Of a stretch of 64,000 nt of DNA, positions 1-7,565 are shown one piece after another. The translations under genes and the position numbers were made by a program. Below the pieces are notes generated by a model. It did no database searches and was not told the origin of the DNA. It saw only the letters and a list, made by a program, of their open reading frames with translations. Every line of letters begins with the position of its first letter. Within the stretch, counting starts at the first letter, position 1. Source of the stretch: Oscillospiraceae bacterium (GTDB taxonomy: Bacteria; Bacillota; Clostridia; Oscillospirales; Oscillospiraceae); assembly GCA_902799075.1 (NCBI GenBank), contig CADBYZ010000001.1, positions 22,149-86,148 on the forward strand. Reading direction: 5' to 3'.

Positions 1-1513
1 ACTGTGTGTTGTTGTTCGGCCACTCATACTGCATCAGCAGCTCCACCGCGCCGGGGTCGAAGCCGATGATCTGCTTGCCGAGCTCCATATCCAGATTGCT
101 CAGATACAGGCTTGCAAGCGACGGGATCTCATCGGCGCGGCTGCGCAGGGTCGGCAGGCGCAGCGTCAGGCAGCCGAGGCGGTTCACCACGATCTGTACT
201 GTCTCGGGCGGCGCTTCGTTCTCGCCGCAGATGCAGGAAAAAATCAGCCGCAGACGCTTGGCGATATCCGTCTCGGAGATCGCCGCCAGCAGTTCCTTCC
301 GGTAGCCCTCCGGGAAGGCGGCGAAGTTCTGAAAATATACGGTGCCGCTGGTGTCGTTGAGAGGGGAGCTGGGATGAGAAAACAGAAAGTCCCAGCCCTT
401 TTCGTTCATCAGGCTGCAATCGACGACGATGAAGGGACTCTTGACCTGCGTTCCCCGGAGATAGAGCGCGCGGGCGATCTGCTCCTTGCCGGTGCCGGGC
501 TCGCCGAGGATCATGACCGGCTGCCTGGTCGGGGCGATGGAATTGACCTGCTGCTCAAGATCGCCCATGGAGCCGCTGACGCTGTAGAAGCTGTTGGTGA
601 AAAGCTGGACGATCTCCACCTCCGAGAAGACACGGATGCCGTTGCTGACAGAGCGGAGGGGGACCTGCGATTCCTGATACTGAAAGGAGTAGAACTTCTC
701 GTTCCCGAAGCGCATGGTCCTGGCCGTGACACGGTAGACGCTGCCGCTTTCGTGCTCATAAAATTTCAGCGGGGCGGCGGGCGGGATCTCGGCAATGCGT
801 TTTTTCATCAGCTGGATCTGAGCTTTCGTGGGTTCCTCCCGGGTGTGAAAATACAGCTCGCCCTGCTCGGAAAGGACAATGGTGTTGCCGCTGCGGTCCT
901 GGGCAATGCGCTTGAGAAAGAGGTTTTCCTGCTGGAGCGTGCGGAAATGGGTGCTGATGGACAGGGCCTGCTGGAAGGCGTCATAGACGCTCTCCATACC
1001 GGCGGTGATGAGGAAGGCGTCAAAGCCCTTCTGCCGGGCAAGCGTGTAGGTGTGCATGCCGCCGATGACCATTTTATAACCGCCGAGCTTCAGGCGATCC
1101 AGGGTATCCAGAATCTCCTGCTCATTGTGGACCGTGAGGATGTCCACCTCCTTGGCGAGCAGATCGCACAGCGTGTGGGCAGGCTCGGTCAGGCTCGGGA
1201 AGCCGACGATGGCGTAGAGCTTCGTATAGTTTTCCGCCATCTTGATCGCGCGCAGGATATCATAGACCGAGACCTTCACAGAGACCACGGGGATGTCGGC
1301 GATCTTCTCGATGCGCTCCGCCGTACCGCCGCGGGAGATGATGGCGTCAAAGCGCTCGCCGAGGCGCATGGCCGCGATGGACACACCGGCGTCCAGGTCG
1401 CCTACATAGGACTCCAGCTGTATGTCCGGCATATCCTCCGCGACGCGCTCCATCACGGTGCGCAGCCCTTCATACGGCGCGATTCCAAGAATTCGGGTAA
1501 CTGCCTTTTGCAA
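1..1513 (-). CDS. PrpR-N type regulator with sigma-54-activator-like AAA+ domain (3' end outside window)
   Basis: The frame is open from the window edge to a TTG at 1513, which has a GGGGA ribosome site 9 nt upstream; a GTG at 1522 is a weaker alternative. The N-terminal third matches the PrpR_N effector domain (ILGIAPYEGLR start, then SYVGDLDAGV), the central part is PAS-like, and then comes an AAA+ module with Walker A GEPGTGKE. The module is degenerate: the GAFTGA loop that contacts sigma-54 is absent and the Walker B position reads GTVYFQNF instead of an LDE type. The DNA-binding end is beyond the window. It is divergent from the catabolic operon at 1756 and probably controls it through the 15-bp palindromes nearby. 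By family, PrpR_N binds small acids or their derivatives. The sigma-54-like architecture without GAFTGA suggests it acts on sigma-A promoters, as TyrR does. Confidence 0.85.
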   Translation of the reverse strand, partial: MQKAVTRILGIAPYEGLRTVMERVAEDMPDIQLESYVGDLDAGVSIAAMRLGERFDAIISRGGTAERIEKIADIPVVSVKVSVYDILRAIKMAENYTKLYAIVGFPSLTEPAHTLCDLLAKEVDILTVHNEQEILDTLDRLKLGGYKMVIGGMHTYTLARQKGFDAFLITAGMESVYDAFQQALSISTHFRTLQQENLFLKRIAQDRSGNTIVLSEQGELYFHTREEPTKAQIQLMKKRIAEIPPAAPLKFYEHESGSVYRVTARTMRFGNEKFYSFQYQESQVPLRSVSNGIRVFSEVEIVQLFTNSFYSVSGSMGDLEQQVNSIAPTRQPVMILGEPGTGKEQIARALYLRGTQVKSPFIVVDCSLMNEKGWDFLFSHPSSPLNDTSGTVYFQNFAAFPEGYRKELLAAISETDIAKRLRLIFSCICGENEAPPETVQIVVNRLGCLTLRLPTLRSRADEIPSLASLYLSNLDMELGKQIIGFDPGAVELLMQYEWPNNNTQ

Positions 1514-1582
1514 ATGTTTCACATCCCCATGATAATACTGTGTGATCCTAATTGTAACATGTCGGGCTGAAAAAGAAAGCGC

Positions 1583-1612
1583 GTTTCAGAATTAAACGTT
1601 TCAAAATGGAAC
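1583..1612. promoter_or_regulatory. Two abutting 15-bp palindromic operators
   Basis: GTTTCAGAATTAAAC (1583-1597) is followed without a gap by GTTTCAAAATGGAAC (1598-1612). Both fit GTTYYA-N3-TRRAAC, which recurs at 1650, 7364 and 7415. This pair lies about 70 bp upstream of the regulator start, which suggests autoregulation. Confidence 0.6.
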
Positions 1613-1649
1613 ACAGCAACAATATTTTGCGTGAGCTTTTCTTCAAAAC

Positions 1650-1664
1650 GTTTCATATTAAAAC
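1650..1664. promoter_or_regulatory. 15-bp palindromic operator upstream of the catabolic operon
   Basis: GTTTCATATTAAAAC. Its centre is about 64 bp upstream of the start point expected from the promoter at 1685-1714, a usual activator position. Same motif as 1583, 1598, 7364 and 7415. Confidence 0.6.
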
Positions 1665-1684
1665 GATTGCGGGCCTTGCCTTGC

Positions 1685-1714
1685 TTGAGCGGTGTATATA
1701 TTGTACGGTAAAAT
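1685..1714 (+). promoter_or_regulatory. Sigma-A-like promoter of the sugar-acid operon
   Basis: TTGAGC, 18-nt spacer, TAAAAT, then about 40 nt to the kinase start. No TGGCAC-N5-TTGC sigma-54 element is seen here. Confidence 0.45.
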
Positions 1715-1755
1715 ATGCTCAGTTATAAAAAACACAATATTTAGGGGGACTTGCC

Positions 1756-2982
1756 ATGATCCGGCTGCTTATTATCGCGGACGATTTTACAGGCGCGCTG
1801 GATACCGGCGTGCAGATGGCAGGCTGCGGCGCTGTGACGAAAGTCACTACGGATACCGGACTCCGCTTCGCCGATTACGCTGACGCTGAGGTCCTTGTCA
1901 TCGACGCCGAAACGCGGCACCTCAAGCCCAATGCTGCCGGCACACTCGTGCGCGGCATCGTGGAGCGGGCCGTGAAGTCCGGTATTCCGCACCTTTATAA
2001 AAAGACCGACTCCGCCCTTCGCGGCAACATCGGCGCGGAGCTGGAGGCCATATTGGAGGCAAGCGGCGAGAAGACGCTGCCCTTCCTTCCGGCTCTGCCC
2101 CGGATCGGACGCACGACCGTGGGCGGCATTCATTACATTAAGGGCGTTCCGGTGGCGGAAAGCGTCTTCGGGGCTGATCCCTTCGAGCCGGTGACCCACT
2201 CCGCGGTCTCGGACATCATTGCCGAGCAGAGCACGGCCGCGGTACACGGCGATTCCTCCGCTCCCGGTATCTGTGTGTTTGACGCCGAGACCCAGGAGGA
2301 CCTGCAGAGAGCGGGGGAGACCCTGAAGGCCGCCGGTGCGCTGCACATCGCGGCGGGCAGCGCGGGCTTCGCTTCGGTCCTGCCCGATCTGCTGGGCCTG
2401 CGCCGTGAGGCCGTGACGGCCCCGAAGCTCGACCCGAGGCTGCTGGTGATCTGCGGGAGCGTCAATCCCATCACGCTCGAGCAGACGGCCGAGGCGGACA
2501 AGGAAGGCTTTGTCCACTGGCGCCTCAGTCCGCGGCAGAAGCTGGAGCCCGGGTACTGGCAGAGCGCGGAGGGCGAGACCCAGCTCGAGAAGCTTCGTAC
2601 CATGCTGCATGATTCGCCGTATTTCATCATCGACTCCAACGACTTCGGCGGCAACGGCCCTACGGAAGCATACGCCGCCGAGCGGGGACTGACCATCTCC
2701 GATGTGCGCGTGGGCATCTCCCGCGGCCTTGGCGAAATCCTCGGCTCGCTGTTCACGAGCCCCGATCTCGGGACGCTTCTCATCACCGGCGGCGACACAC
2801 TTTTACAGTGCATGCAGGAGCTGAATGTATCGGAGCTTGAGCCGGTTTGTGAGCTTTACCCCGGCGTGGTGCTCTCGCGCTTTGCCTACCGGGGCTGCAC
2901 AAAGCATGTCCTGTCCAAGTCCGGCGGCTTCGGACACAAAACGCTGCTGGTCGATCTGAAAAATTCTTTATCTGAATCTTAA
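1756..2982 (+). CDS. Four-carbon acid sugar kinase family protein (DUF1537)
   Basis: This 408-residue cytosolic kinase phosphorylates a small sugar acid with ATP. Family members act on D-threonate, D-erythronate, L-threonate or 3-oxo-tetronate. The hallmarks are visible: DDFTGALD at the N-terminus, KKTDSALRGNIG near residue 75, and the nucleotide-binding ITGGDT and SKSGGFG motifs in the C-terminal third. Length is normal for the family. ATG at 1756 follows AGGGGG. It opens an operon that also encodes a PdxA2-like dehydrogenase. In the characterised threonate pathways this pairing turns the phosphorylated acid into dihydroxyacetone phosphate and CO2. The exact substrate cannot be read from the sequence. 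Confidence 0.9.
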   Translation: MIRLLIIADDFTGALDTGVQMAGCGAVTKVTTDTGLRFADYADAEVLVIDAETRHLKPNAAGTLVRGIVERAVKSGIPHLYKKTDSALRGNIGAELEAILEASGEKTLPFLPALPRIGRTTVGGIHYIKGVPVAESVFGADPFEPVTHSAVSDIIAEQSTAAVHGDSSAPGICVFDAETQEDLQRAGETLKAAGALHIAAGSAGFASVLPDLLGLRREAVTAPKLDPRLLVICGSVNPITLEQTAEADKEGFVHWRLSPRQKLEPGYWQSAEGETQLEKLRTMLHDSPYFIIDSNDFGGNGPTEAYAAERGLTISDVRVGISRGLGEILGSLFTSPDLGTLLITGGDTLLQCMQELNVSELEPVCELYPGVVLSRFAYRGCTKHVLSKSGGFGHKTLLVDLKNSLSES

Positions 2983-3000
2983 AAGGAGGCAACGAGCATT

Positions 3001-4161
3001 ATGGACTATCCGAAACTTCCGGGCCTTGCTCCCGACGGGCGCGTCTGGCAAAACGACGACATGGGCACGCTGGAGGCCTTCCTGCCCACCGGCGGCTACC
3101 CCACGGCCCACGCCCCGGCCATGCTGGAGCTGCCGGACGGCGATCTGCTGTGCTGCTGGTTCGCGGGCACCTATGAGGGCAGCGCTGACATCCGCATCAT
3201 CTGCTCCGTGCTGCCGAAGGACTCTGACCGCTGGCTCGACCCGGTGGACATCTCCGGCGACCCCACCCGCTCCGAGCAGAACCCGTCTCTGTTCTATGGA
3301 CCCGACAACAAGGTCTGGGCCATGTATACCGCCCAGCTCGACCGCCAGGCGGGCAAGGACAACATGCAGTTTACCTCCGTTGTCCGCTGCCAGAAGAGCG
3401 GCGACGGCGGCAGGACCTGGGGCCCCTATGAGACCGTCTTCCCCGAGGAGGGCACCTTCTGCCGCCAGCCGATCCAGGTCCTCTCCAACGGGCGCTGGAT
3501 CTTCGGCAACTGGATCTGCACCGATTCGGTGGACGGGCTTTCCGGCGACCCCACCGCCTTCCGCATCTCCGACGACGAGGGCAAGACCTGGCGCACGGTC
3601 ATGATGCCGAAGTCCAACGGCCGCGTCCACGCAAACGTCGTGGAGCTGGAGCCGGGACACCTGGCCGCCTTCATGCGCGACCGCGAGGCCGCCAACATCT
3701 ATCGCAGCGAATCCACCGACAACGGCGACACCTGGTCCGTCCCCGTGGCGACCCCGCTGCCCAACAACAACTCCAGCATCAGCGCCGTGAAGCTCCTGAG
3801 CGGGCGCGTTGCCATCGCTTATAACCCCACCTGCACGCCCGATCCCCATCCCGGCAAGGCGGCCTGGCCCGGCCTGCGCTGCCCTGTGGCGATCGCCCTT
3901 TCGGAGGACGGCGGCCTTACTTTCCCGATGATCCGCTGGGTGGAGCGCGGAGAGGGCTATATGGGCGATGAGAACAGGACCAACAACCGTCAGTACGAGT
4001 ACCCCTTCCTCATGCAGTCGAAGGACGGCATGCTGCACCTGGCCTACGCAGCCTATACCCGCAAGGGAATCAAATATGTACGCCTGAGCGAAGAAGCCGT
4101 GGCGGGACAAAAGCGGGAGACCGTCGGCCTCTACAATCCCACCGCCGCCCAGACGAAATAA
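3001..4161 (+). CDS. Asp-box (BNR) beta-propeller enzyme, sialidase-like or L-rhamnose-glucuronate lyase-like
   Basis: This 386-residue protein has no signal peptide, so it should work in the cytosol. Four Asp-boxes (SxDxGxTW type) are visible: SGDGGRTWG, SDDEGKTWR, STDNGDTWS and SEDGGLTF, spaced as blades of a six-bladed propeller. The N-terminal run LELPDGDLLCCWFAG, SEQNPSLF and GTFCRQPI resembles the bacterial BNR group that includes L-rhamnose-alpha-1,4-D-glucuronate lyases (PL42) more than classic GH33 sialidases; that assignment is from memory of the family pattern. It starts 18 nt after the kinase with AAAGGAGG. A cytosolic enzyme of this kind beside an importer implies that a small acidic glycoside is taken up intact and opened inside the cell. 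Confidence 0.7.
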   Translation: MDYPKLPGLAPDGRVWQNDDMGTLEAFLPTGGYPTAHAPAMLELPDGDLLCCWFAGTYEGSADIRIICSVLPKDSDRWLDPVDISGDPTRSEQNPSLFYGPDNKVWAMYTAQLDRQAGKDNMQFTSVVRCQKSGDGGRTWGPYETVFPEEGTFCRQPIQVLSNGRWIFGNWICTDSVDGLSGDPTAFRISDDEGKTWRTVMMPKSNGRVHANVVELEPGHLAAFMRDREAANIYRSESTDNGDTWSVPVATPLPNNNSSISAVKLLSGRVAIAYNPTCTPDPHPGKAAWPGLRCPVAIALSEDGGLTFPMIRWVERGEGYMGDENRTNNRQYEYPFLMQSKDGMLHLAYAAYTRKGIKYVRLSEEAVAGQKRETVGLYNPTAAQTK

Positions 4162-4171
4162 GGAGGACGCC

Positions 4172-5341
4172 ATGCTCACAAAGTACACCCTCAAGACCCC
4201 GCGCGCCGTCTATGGCGGCGAAAACGCCATCTCCAATATCCGGACCATCGTTGAGAGTAACGGCTTCAAAAAAGTGGCCCTCTTCGCGGGCCGCAGCATC
4301 CAGAAGGGCGAGCTCTTCCCCGAGCTGCTGGACGCGATCAAAGCGGGCGGCGCAGCGTATGTGATCCTTGACGATCTGCGCCCGGAGCCCACTTACGGCG
4401 AGGTGCAGGCCCTGATCGACAACTTCAAGAGCACTGGCGCCGACCTCATCGTTGCTATCGGCGGCGGCTCGGTGATGGACGCGGCCAAGCTTGCCAGCAT
4501 CCTCGTCACTGATGAGTACGGCGTGAAGGAGCTTTTGGACAAGCCCGGCATGGCGAAGAAGTGCGTACCCATGGTGCTCATCCCCACCACCGCCGGCACC
4601 GGCGCGGAGGTCACACCCAACGCCATCGTCGCGGTGCCCGAAAAGGAGCTCAAGGTCGGCATCGTCAACGACAACATGATCGCGGACTACGTCATCCTCG
4701 ACGCCCGCACCATCAAGAATCTGCCCCGCAAGCTCGCGGCCGCCACCGGCGTCGACGCCCTGGCCCACTGCATCGAGTGCTACACCTCCAACAAAGCCAA
4801 TCCCTTCTCCGATCTCTACGCCCTGACGGGCCTGGACCTGATCCTCAACAACATCGAGAAGGCCTGCGACGATCCCGCGGCCATGGCCGAGAAGGAGAAC
4901 ATGCAGCTTGCGGCCTACTACGGCGGCCTTGCCATCACCGCCTCCGGCACCACGGCGGTCCACGCCCTGAGCTATCCTCTCGGCGGCAAGTACCACATCG
5001 CCCACGGCGTCTCCAACGCGATCCTGCTGGCACCGGTCATGCGCTTCAACAGCGAGCACCCGGCGGTGCGCGCGCGCCTCGCCTGCGCCTATGACCAGTG
5101 CTGCCACGAGGAGAACAGGGCCGGAAACGAGGCCGAAAAGGTCGCCTGGATCATCCGCCGCCTGGAGGAGATCGTGAGGCACCTGGACATACCCACAAGC
5201 CTGAGCCGCGACTTCGGTGTACCCGAGAGCGATCTGGACACGCTGGTTGAGTCCGGTATGCAGGTGCAGCGTCTGCTTGTGAACAACATGCGCCCCGTCA
5301 CTGCGGAGGACGCACGGAAGTTATATTTGGAGGTCCTCTAA
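4172..5341 (+). CDS. Iron-containing alcohol dehydrogenase (group III)
   Basis: A 389-residue NAD(P)-dependent dehydrogenase. GGGSVMDAAK (about residue 97) binds the cofactor; the TTAGTGAEVTPNAIV segment is typical of the family. Metal ligands are expected in the VDALAHCIE and LSYPLGGKYHIAHG segments, where the histidines are present. Length is standard. It sits 10 nt after the BNR enzyme, preceded by AAGGAGG, and is translated in the same operon. It probably reduces or oxidises an aldehyde, keto or hydroxy group formed during breakdown of the imported sugar acid. The substrate is unknown. Confidence 0.9.
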   Translation: MLTKYTLKTPRAVYGGENAISNIRTIVESNGFKKVALFAGRSIQKGELFPELLDAIKAGGAAYVILDDLRPEPTYGEVQALIDNFKSTGADLIVAIGGGSVMDAAKLASILVTDEYGVKELLDKPGMAKKCVPMVLIPTTAGTGAEVTPNAIVAVPEKELKVGIVNDNMIADYVILDARTIKNLPRKLAAATGVDALAHCIECYTSNKANPFSDLYALTGLDLILNNIEKACDDPAAMAEKENMQLAAYYGGLAITASGTTAVHALSYPLGGKYHIAHGVSNAILLAPVMRFNSEHPAVRARLACAYDQCCHEENRAGNEAEKVAWIIRRLEEIVRHLDIPTSLSRDFGVPESDLDTLVESGMQVQRLLVNNMRPVTAEDARKLYLEVL

Positions 5342-5362
5342 GGGCCGGAAAGGGGAAAACAC

Positions 5363-6265
5363 ATGAAGAATGTACCGATTCGAGGCATCATCCCGGCACT
5401 CATCACCCCCATGTACCCCGACGAGTCCGTCAACTTTGAAGAGCTGCGCCGCCAGGTAAACCGCCAGATCGATGGCGGCGTGCACGCCATCTTCTGCTTC
5501 GGCACCAACGGCGAGGGCTATATCCTCAGCGGCGAGGAGAAAAAGCAGGTGCTCGAGACCGTCATCGACGAGGTCAAGGGCCGCGTCCCGGTCTACGCGG
5601 GTACGGGCTGCATCTCCACCAAAGAGACCATCGCGCAGTGCAAAATGGCCGAGGCCGCGGGTGCTGACGTGCTGTCCATCATCACCCCGAGCTTCGCCGC
5701 CGCAAGCCAGGACGAGATCTACGAGCACTACAAGAGCGTGGCGGAAGCCGTCGATCTGCCCATCGTGCTCTACAACATCCCCGCCCGCACCGGCAACGCC
5801 ATCGCCCCGGCGACCGTCGGCAGACTGAGCAAGATCGACAACATCGTCGGCGCGAAGGACTCCTCCGGCCACTTCACAAACATCCTCGGCTACATCGACG
5901 CGGGGAAGGAAAGCGGCGACTTCGCCGTCCTCTCCGGCAATGACCAGCTCATCATCTGGAACCTGCTTGCAGGCGGCACCGGCGGCATCGCGGGCTGCGC
6001 CAACGTCTACCCCCATACCATGGCCTCTATCTACGATCTCTTCATGGCGGGCAAAATCGAGGAAGCCAAGGCGGCCAACGCCAGCATCGCCTCCTTCCGC
6101 GCCTGCTTCAAATACGGCAACCCCAACACCATCGTCAAGACTGCCGTGGCCCTGCTGGGCTATGAGGTCGGCAAGTGCCGCGCCCCCTTTAACCAGGTCC
6201 CCGAGGCGGGTATCGAGGCCATCAAGAAGGTCCTTGAGGAAAACGCCGCGAAAGGCATGAGATAA
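5363..6265 (+). CDS. DapA/NanA-family lyase or aldolase
   Basis: A 300-residue TIM-barrel protein of the dihydrodipicolinate synthase superfamily. The Schiff-base lysine is in GAKDSSGHF (about residue 163) and the catalytic tyrosine in LYNIPARTGN. Members share the lysine chemistry but differ in substrate: lysine biosynthesis, sialic acid cleavage, or 2-keto-3-deoxy sugar acid cleavage/dehydration. Its place between a dehydrogenase and a PdxA2-like enzyme in a catabolic operon argues against a biosynthetic dapA and for a keto-deoxy acid lyase. It starts 21 nt after the dehydrogenase stop. Confidence 0.85.
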   Translation: MKNVPIRGIIPALITPMYPDESVNFEELRRQVNRQIDGGVHAIFCFGTNGEGYILSGEEKKQVLETVIDEVKGRVPVYAGTGCISTKETIAQCKMAEAAGADVLSIITPSFAAASQDEIYEHYKSVAEAVDLPIVLYNIPARTGNAIAPATVGRLSKIDNIVGAKDSSGHFTNILGYIDAGKESGDFAVLSGNDQLIIWNLLAGGTGGIAGCANVYPHTMASIYDLFMAGKIEEAKAANASIASFRACFKYGNPNTIVKTAVALLGYEVGKCRAPFNQVPEAGIEAIKKVLEENAAKGMR

Positions 6266-6280
6266 GAGGGGAGAAGGAAC

Positions 6281-7360
6281 ATGAGCAAGAAACCCATCGT
6301 CGGCATTACCATGGGCGACCCGGCAGGCAGCGGCCCCGAAATCACCGTCAAGGCCCTGGCCGATCCCGCCCAGTATGAATACTGCAATCCCATCGTCATC
6401 GGCGACATCAAGGTCATGGAGCAGGCCGCCCGCTTCGTGCATCATGAGGAGATCCGCTTCAACAAGTGTGAGAAGGTCTCCGACGCCGTCTTCACCCCCG
6501 GCACCATCGACGTGCTGCACATGGACCTGATCGAGGATCTGAGCAAATTCGAGCTTGCCAAGGTCAGCGTGGAGGGCGGCAACGCGGCCTTCCAATGTGT
6601 GCGCAAGGTCATTCAGCTGGCGCTGGCGGGGGAGGTGGACGCCACCGTCACAAACGCCCTGAACAAGGAAGCGCTGAACATGGCCCTGGAGCATTACCAC
6701 GGCGAGCGCTCCGACGGCTACACCCACTTCGACGGCCACACCGAGATCTACGCCACCTACACCGGCACGAAGAAATACACCATGATGCTGGCCCACAAGG
6801 ACCTGCGCGTGGTGCACGTGTCCACCCATGTCTCCCTGCGCGAGGCCTGCGACCGGGTCAAGAAGGACCGCGTGCTGGATGTCATCCGCATCGCAAACCG
6901 GGCCTGCCTGGATATGGGCATCAAGGAGCCGCGCATCGCGGTTGCCGGTCTCAACCCCCACTGCGGTGAAAACGGCCTGTTCGGCACGGAGGAGATCGAG
7001 GAGATCACACCCGCCATCGAGGCGGCGAAGGCTGAGGGCATCAGCGGCGTCACCGGCCCCGTCCCGCCCGACAGCGTCTTCCCCAAGGCGCTCGGCGGCT
7101 GGTACGACATGGTGGTGTGCATGTACCACGACCAGGGCCACATCCCCCTCAAGACCGTCGGCTTCGTCTACGACAGAGAGCTCAAGAAGTGGAAGGCCGT
7201 CGAGGGCGTGAACGTCACCCTGGGGCTTCCCATCATCCGCGCAAGCGTCGACCACGGCACCAACTTCGGCGCGGCGGGCAAGGGCACCGGCAACGAGCTG
7301 AGCCTTGTCAACGCCATCAAGTACGCGGTGCTCATGGGCACGCGCAGGGCACAGGAATAA
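6281..7360 (+). CDS. PdxA-family 4-phospho-sugar-acid dehydrogenase (PdxA2-like)
   Basis: A 359-residue protein with the PdxA hallmarks: MGDPAGSGPEI at the N-terminus, the metal-binding histidines in DGYTHFDGH, and NPHCGENGLFG and YHDQGHIPLK in the C-terminal half. Enzymes of the PdxA2 branch oxidise and decarboxylate 4-phospho-D-threonate or 4-phospho-D-erythronate to dihydroxyacetone phosphate. Co-occurrence with a DUF1537 kinase is the diagnostic context for this branch, not pyridoxal synthesis. It is the last gene of the first operon; its stop lies directly before a copy of the 15-bp operator. Confidence 0.88.
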   Translation: MSKKPIVGITMGDPAGSGPEITVKALADPAQYEYCNPIVIGDIKVMEQAARFVHHEEIRFNKCEKVSDAVFTPGTIDVLHMDLIEDLSKFELAKVSVEGGNAAFQCVRKVIQLALAGEVDATVTNALNKEALNMALEHYHGERSDGYTHFDGHTEIYATYTGTKKYTMMLAHKDLRVVHVSTHVSLREACDRVKKDRVLDVIRIANRACLDMGIKEPRIAVAGLNPHCGENGLFGTEEIEEITPAIEAAKAEGISGVTGPVPPDSVFPKALGGWYDMVVCMYHDQGHIPLKTVGFVYDRELKKWKAVEGVNVTLGLPIIRASVDHGTNFGAAGKGTGNELSLVNAIKYAVLMGTRRAQE

Positions 7361-7363
7361 AAC

Positions 7364-7378
7364 GTTCCAAATTGAAAC
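7364..7378. promoter_or_regulatory. 15-bp palindromic operator after pdxA2
   Basis: GTTCCAAATTGAAAC, 3 bp past the pdxA2 stop. It overlaps an imperfect hairpin (TGAAACGG pairing with CCGTTTTCA, 7373-7399) that may end the first operon. Confidence 0.55.
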
Positions 7379-7414
7379 GGAATTTTCCCCGTTTTCAAAT
7401 CTTAACGGCCAAAA

Positions 7415-7429
7415 GTTCTAATATGGAAC
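7415..7429. promoter_or_regulatory. 15-bp palindromic operator upstream of the TRAP transporter
   Basis: GTTCTAATATGGAAC. It is centred about 63 bp before the start point expected from the TATAAT at 7473-7478, almost the same geometry as site 1650 relative to the first operon. The promoter has a poor -35 (TTTTCA at 7450-7455), as expected if an activator is needed. Confidence 0.58.
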
Positions 7430-7565
7430 GTTTTTGACCCTCTCCGCATTTTTCATTTAGTCTTTGTTCCAATATAATAATAGCTGTAATGTTTCGTATT
7501 TCATCAGGCTATCAGGGCGACAAGCCCTTAGCGATATCTAAAATTTGTGAAAGGTGGACCCAATC

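Noticed and set aside
1560-1755. Sigma-54 (-24/-12) promoter, suggested by the regulator type
   Set aside because: No TGGCAC-N5-TTGC-like element on either strand; a sigma-A-like promoter is present instead.
5363-6265. Biosynthetic dapA of the lysine pathway
   Set aside because: It is embedded in a catabolic operon with DUF1537 kinase, PdxA2-like and TRAP genes and has no lysine-pathway neighbours.
6281-7360. Pyridoxine biosynthesis pdxA
   Set aside because: There is no pdxJ or other vitamin B6 gene nearby; a neighbouring DUF1537 kinase marks the PdxA2 sugar-acid branch.
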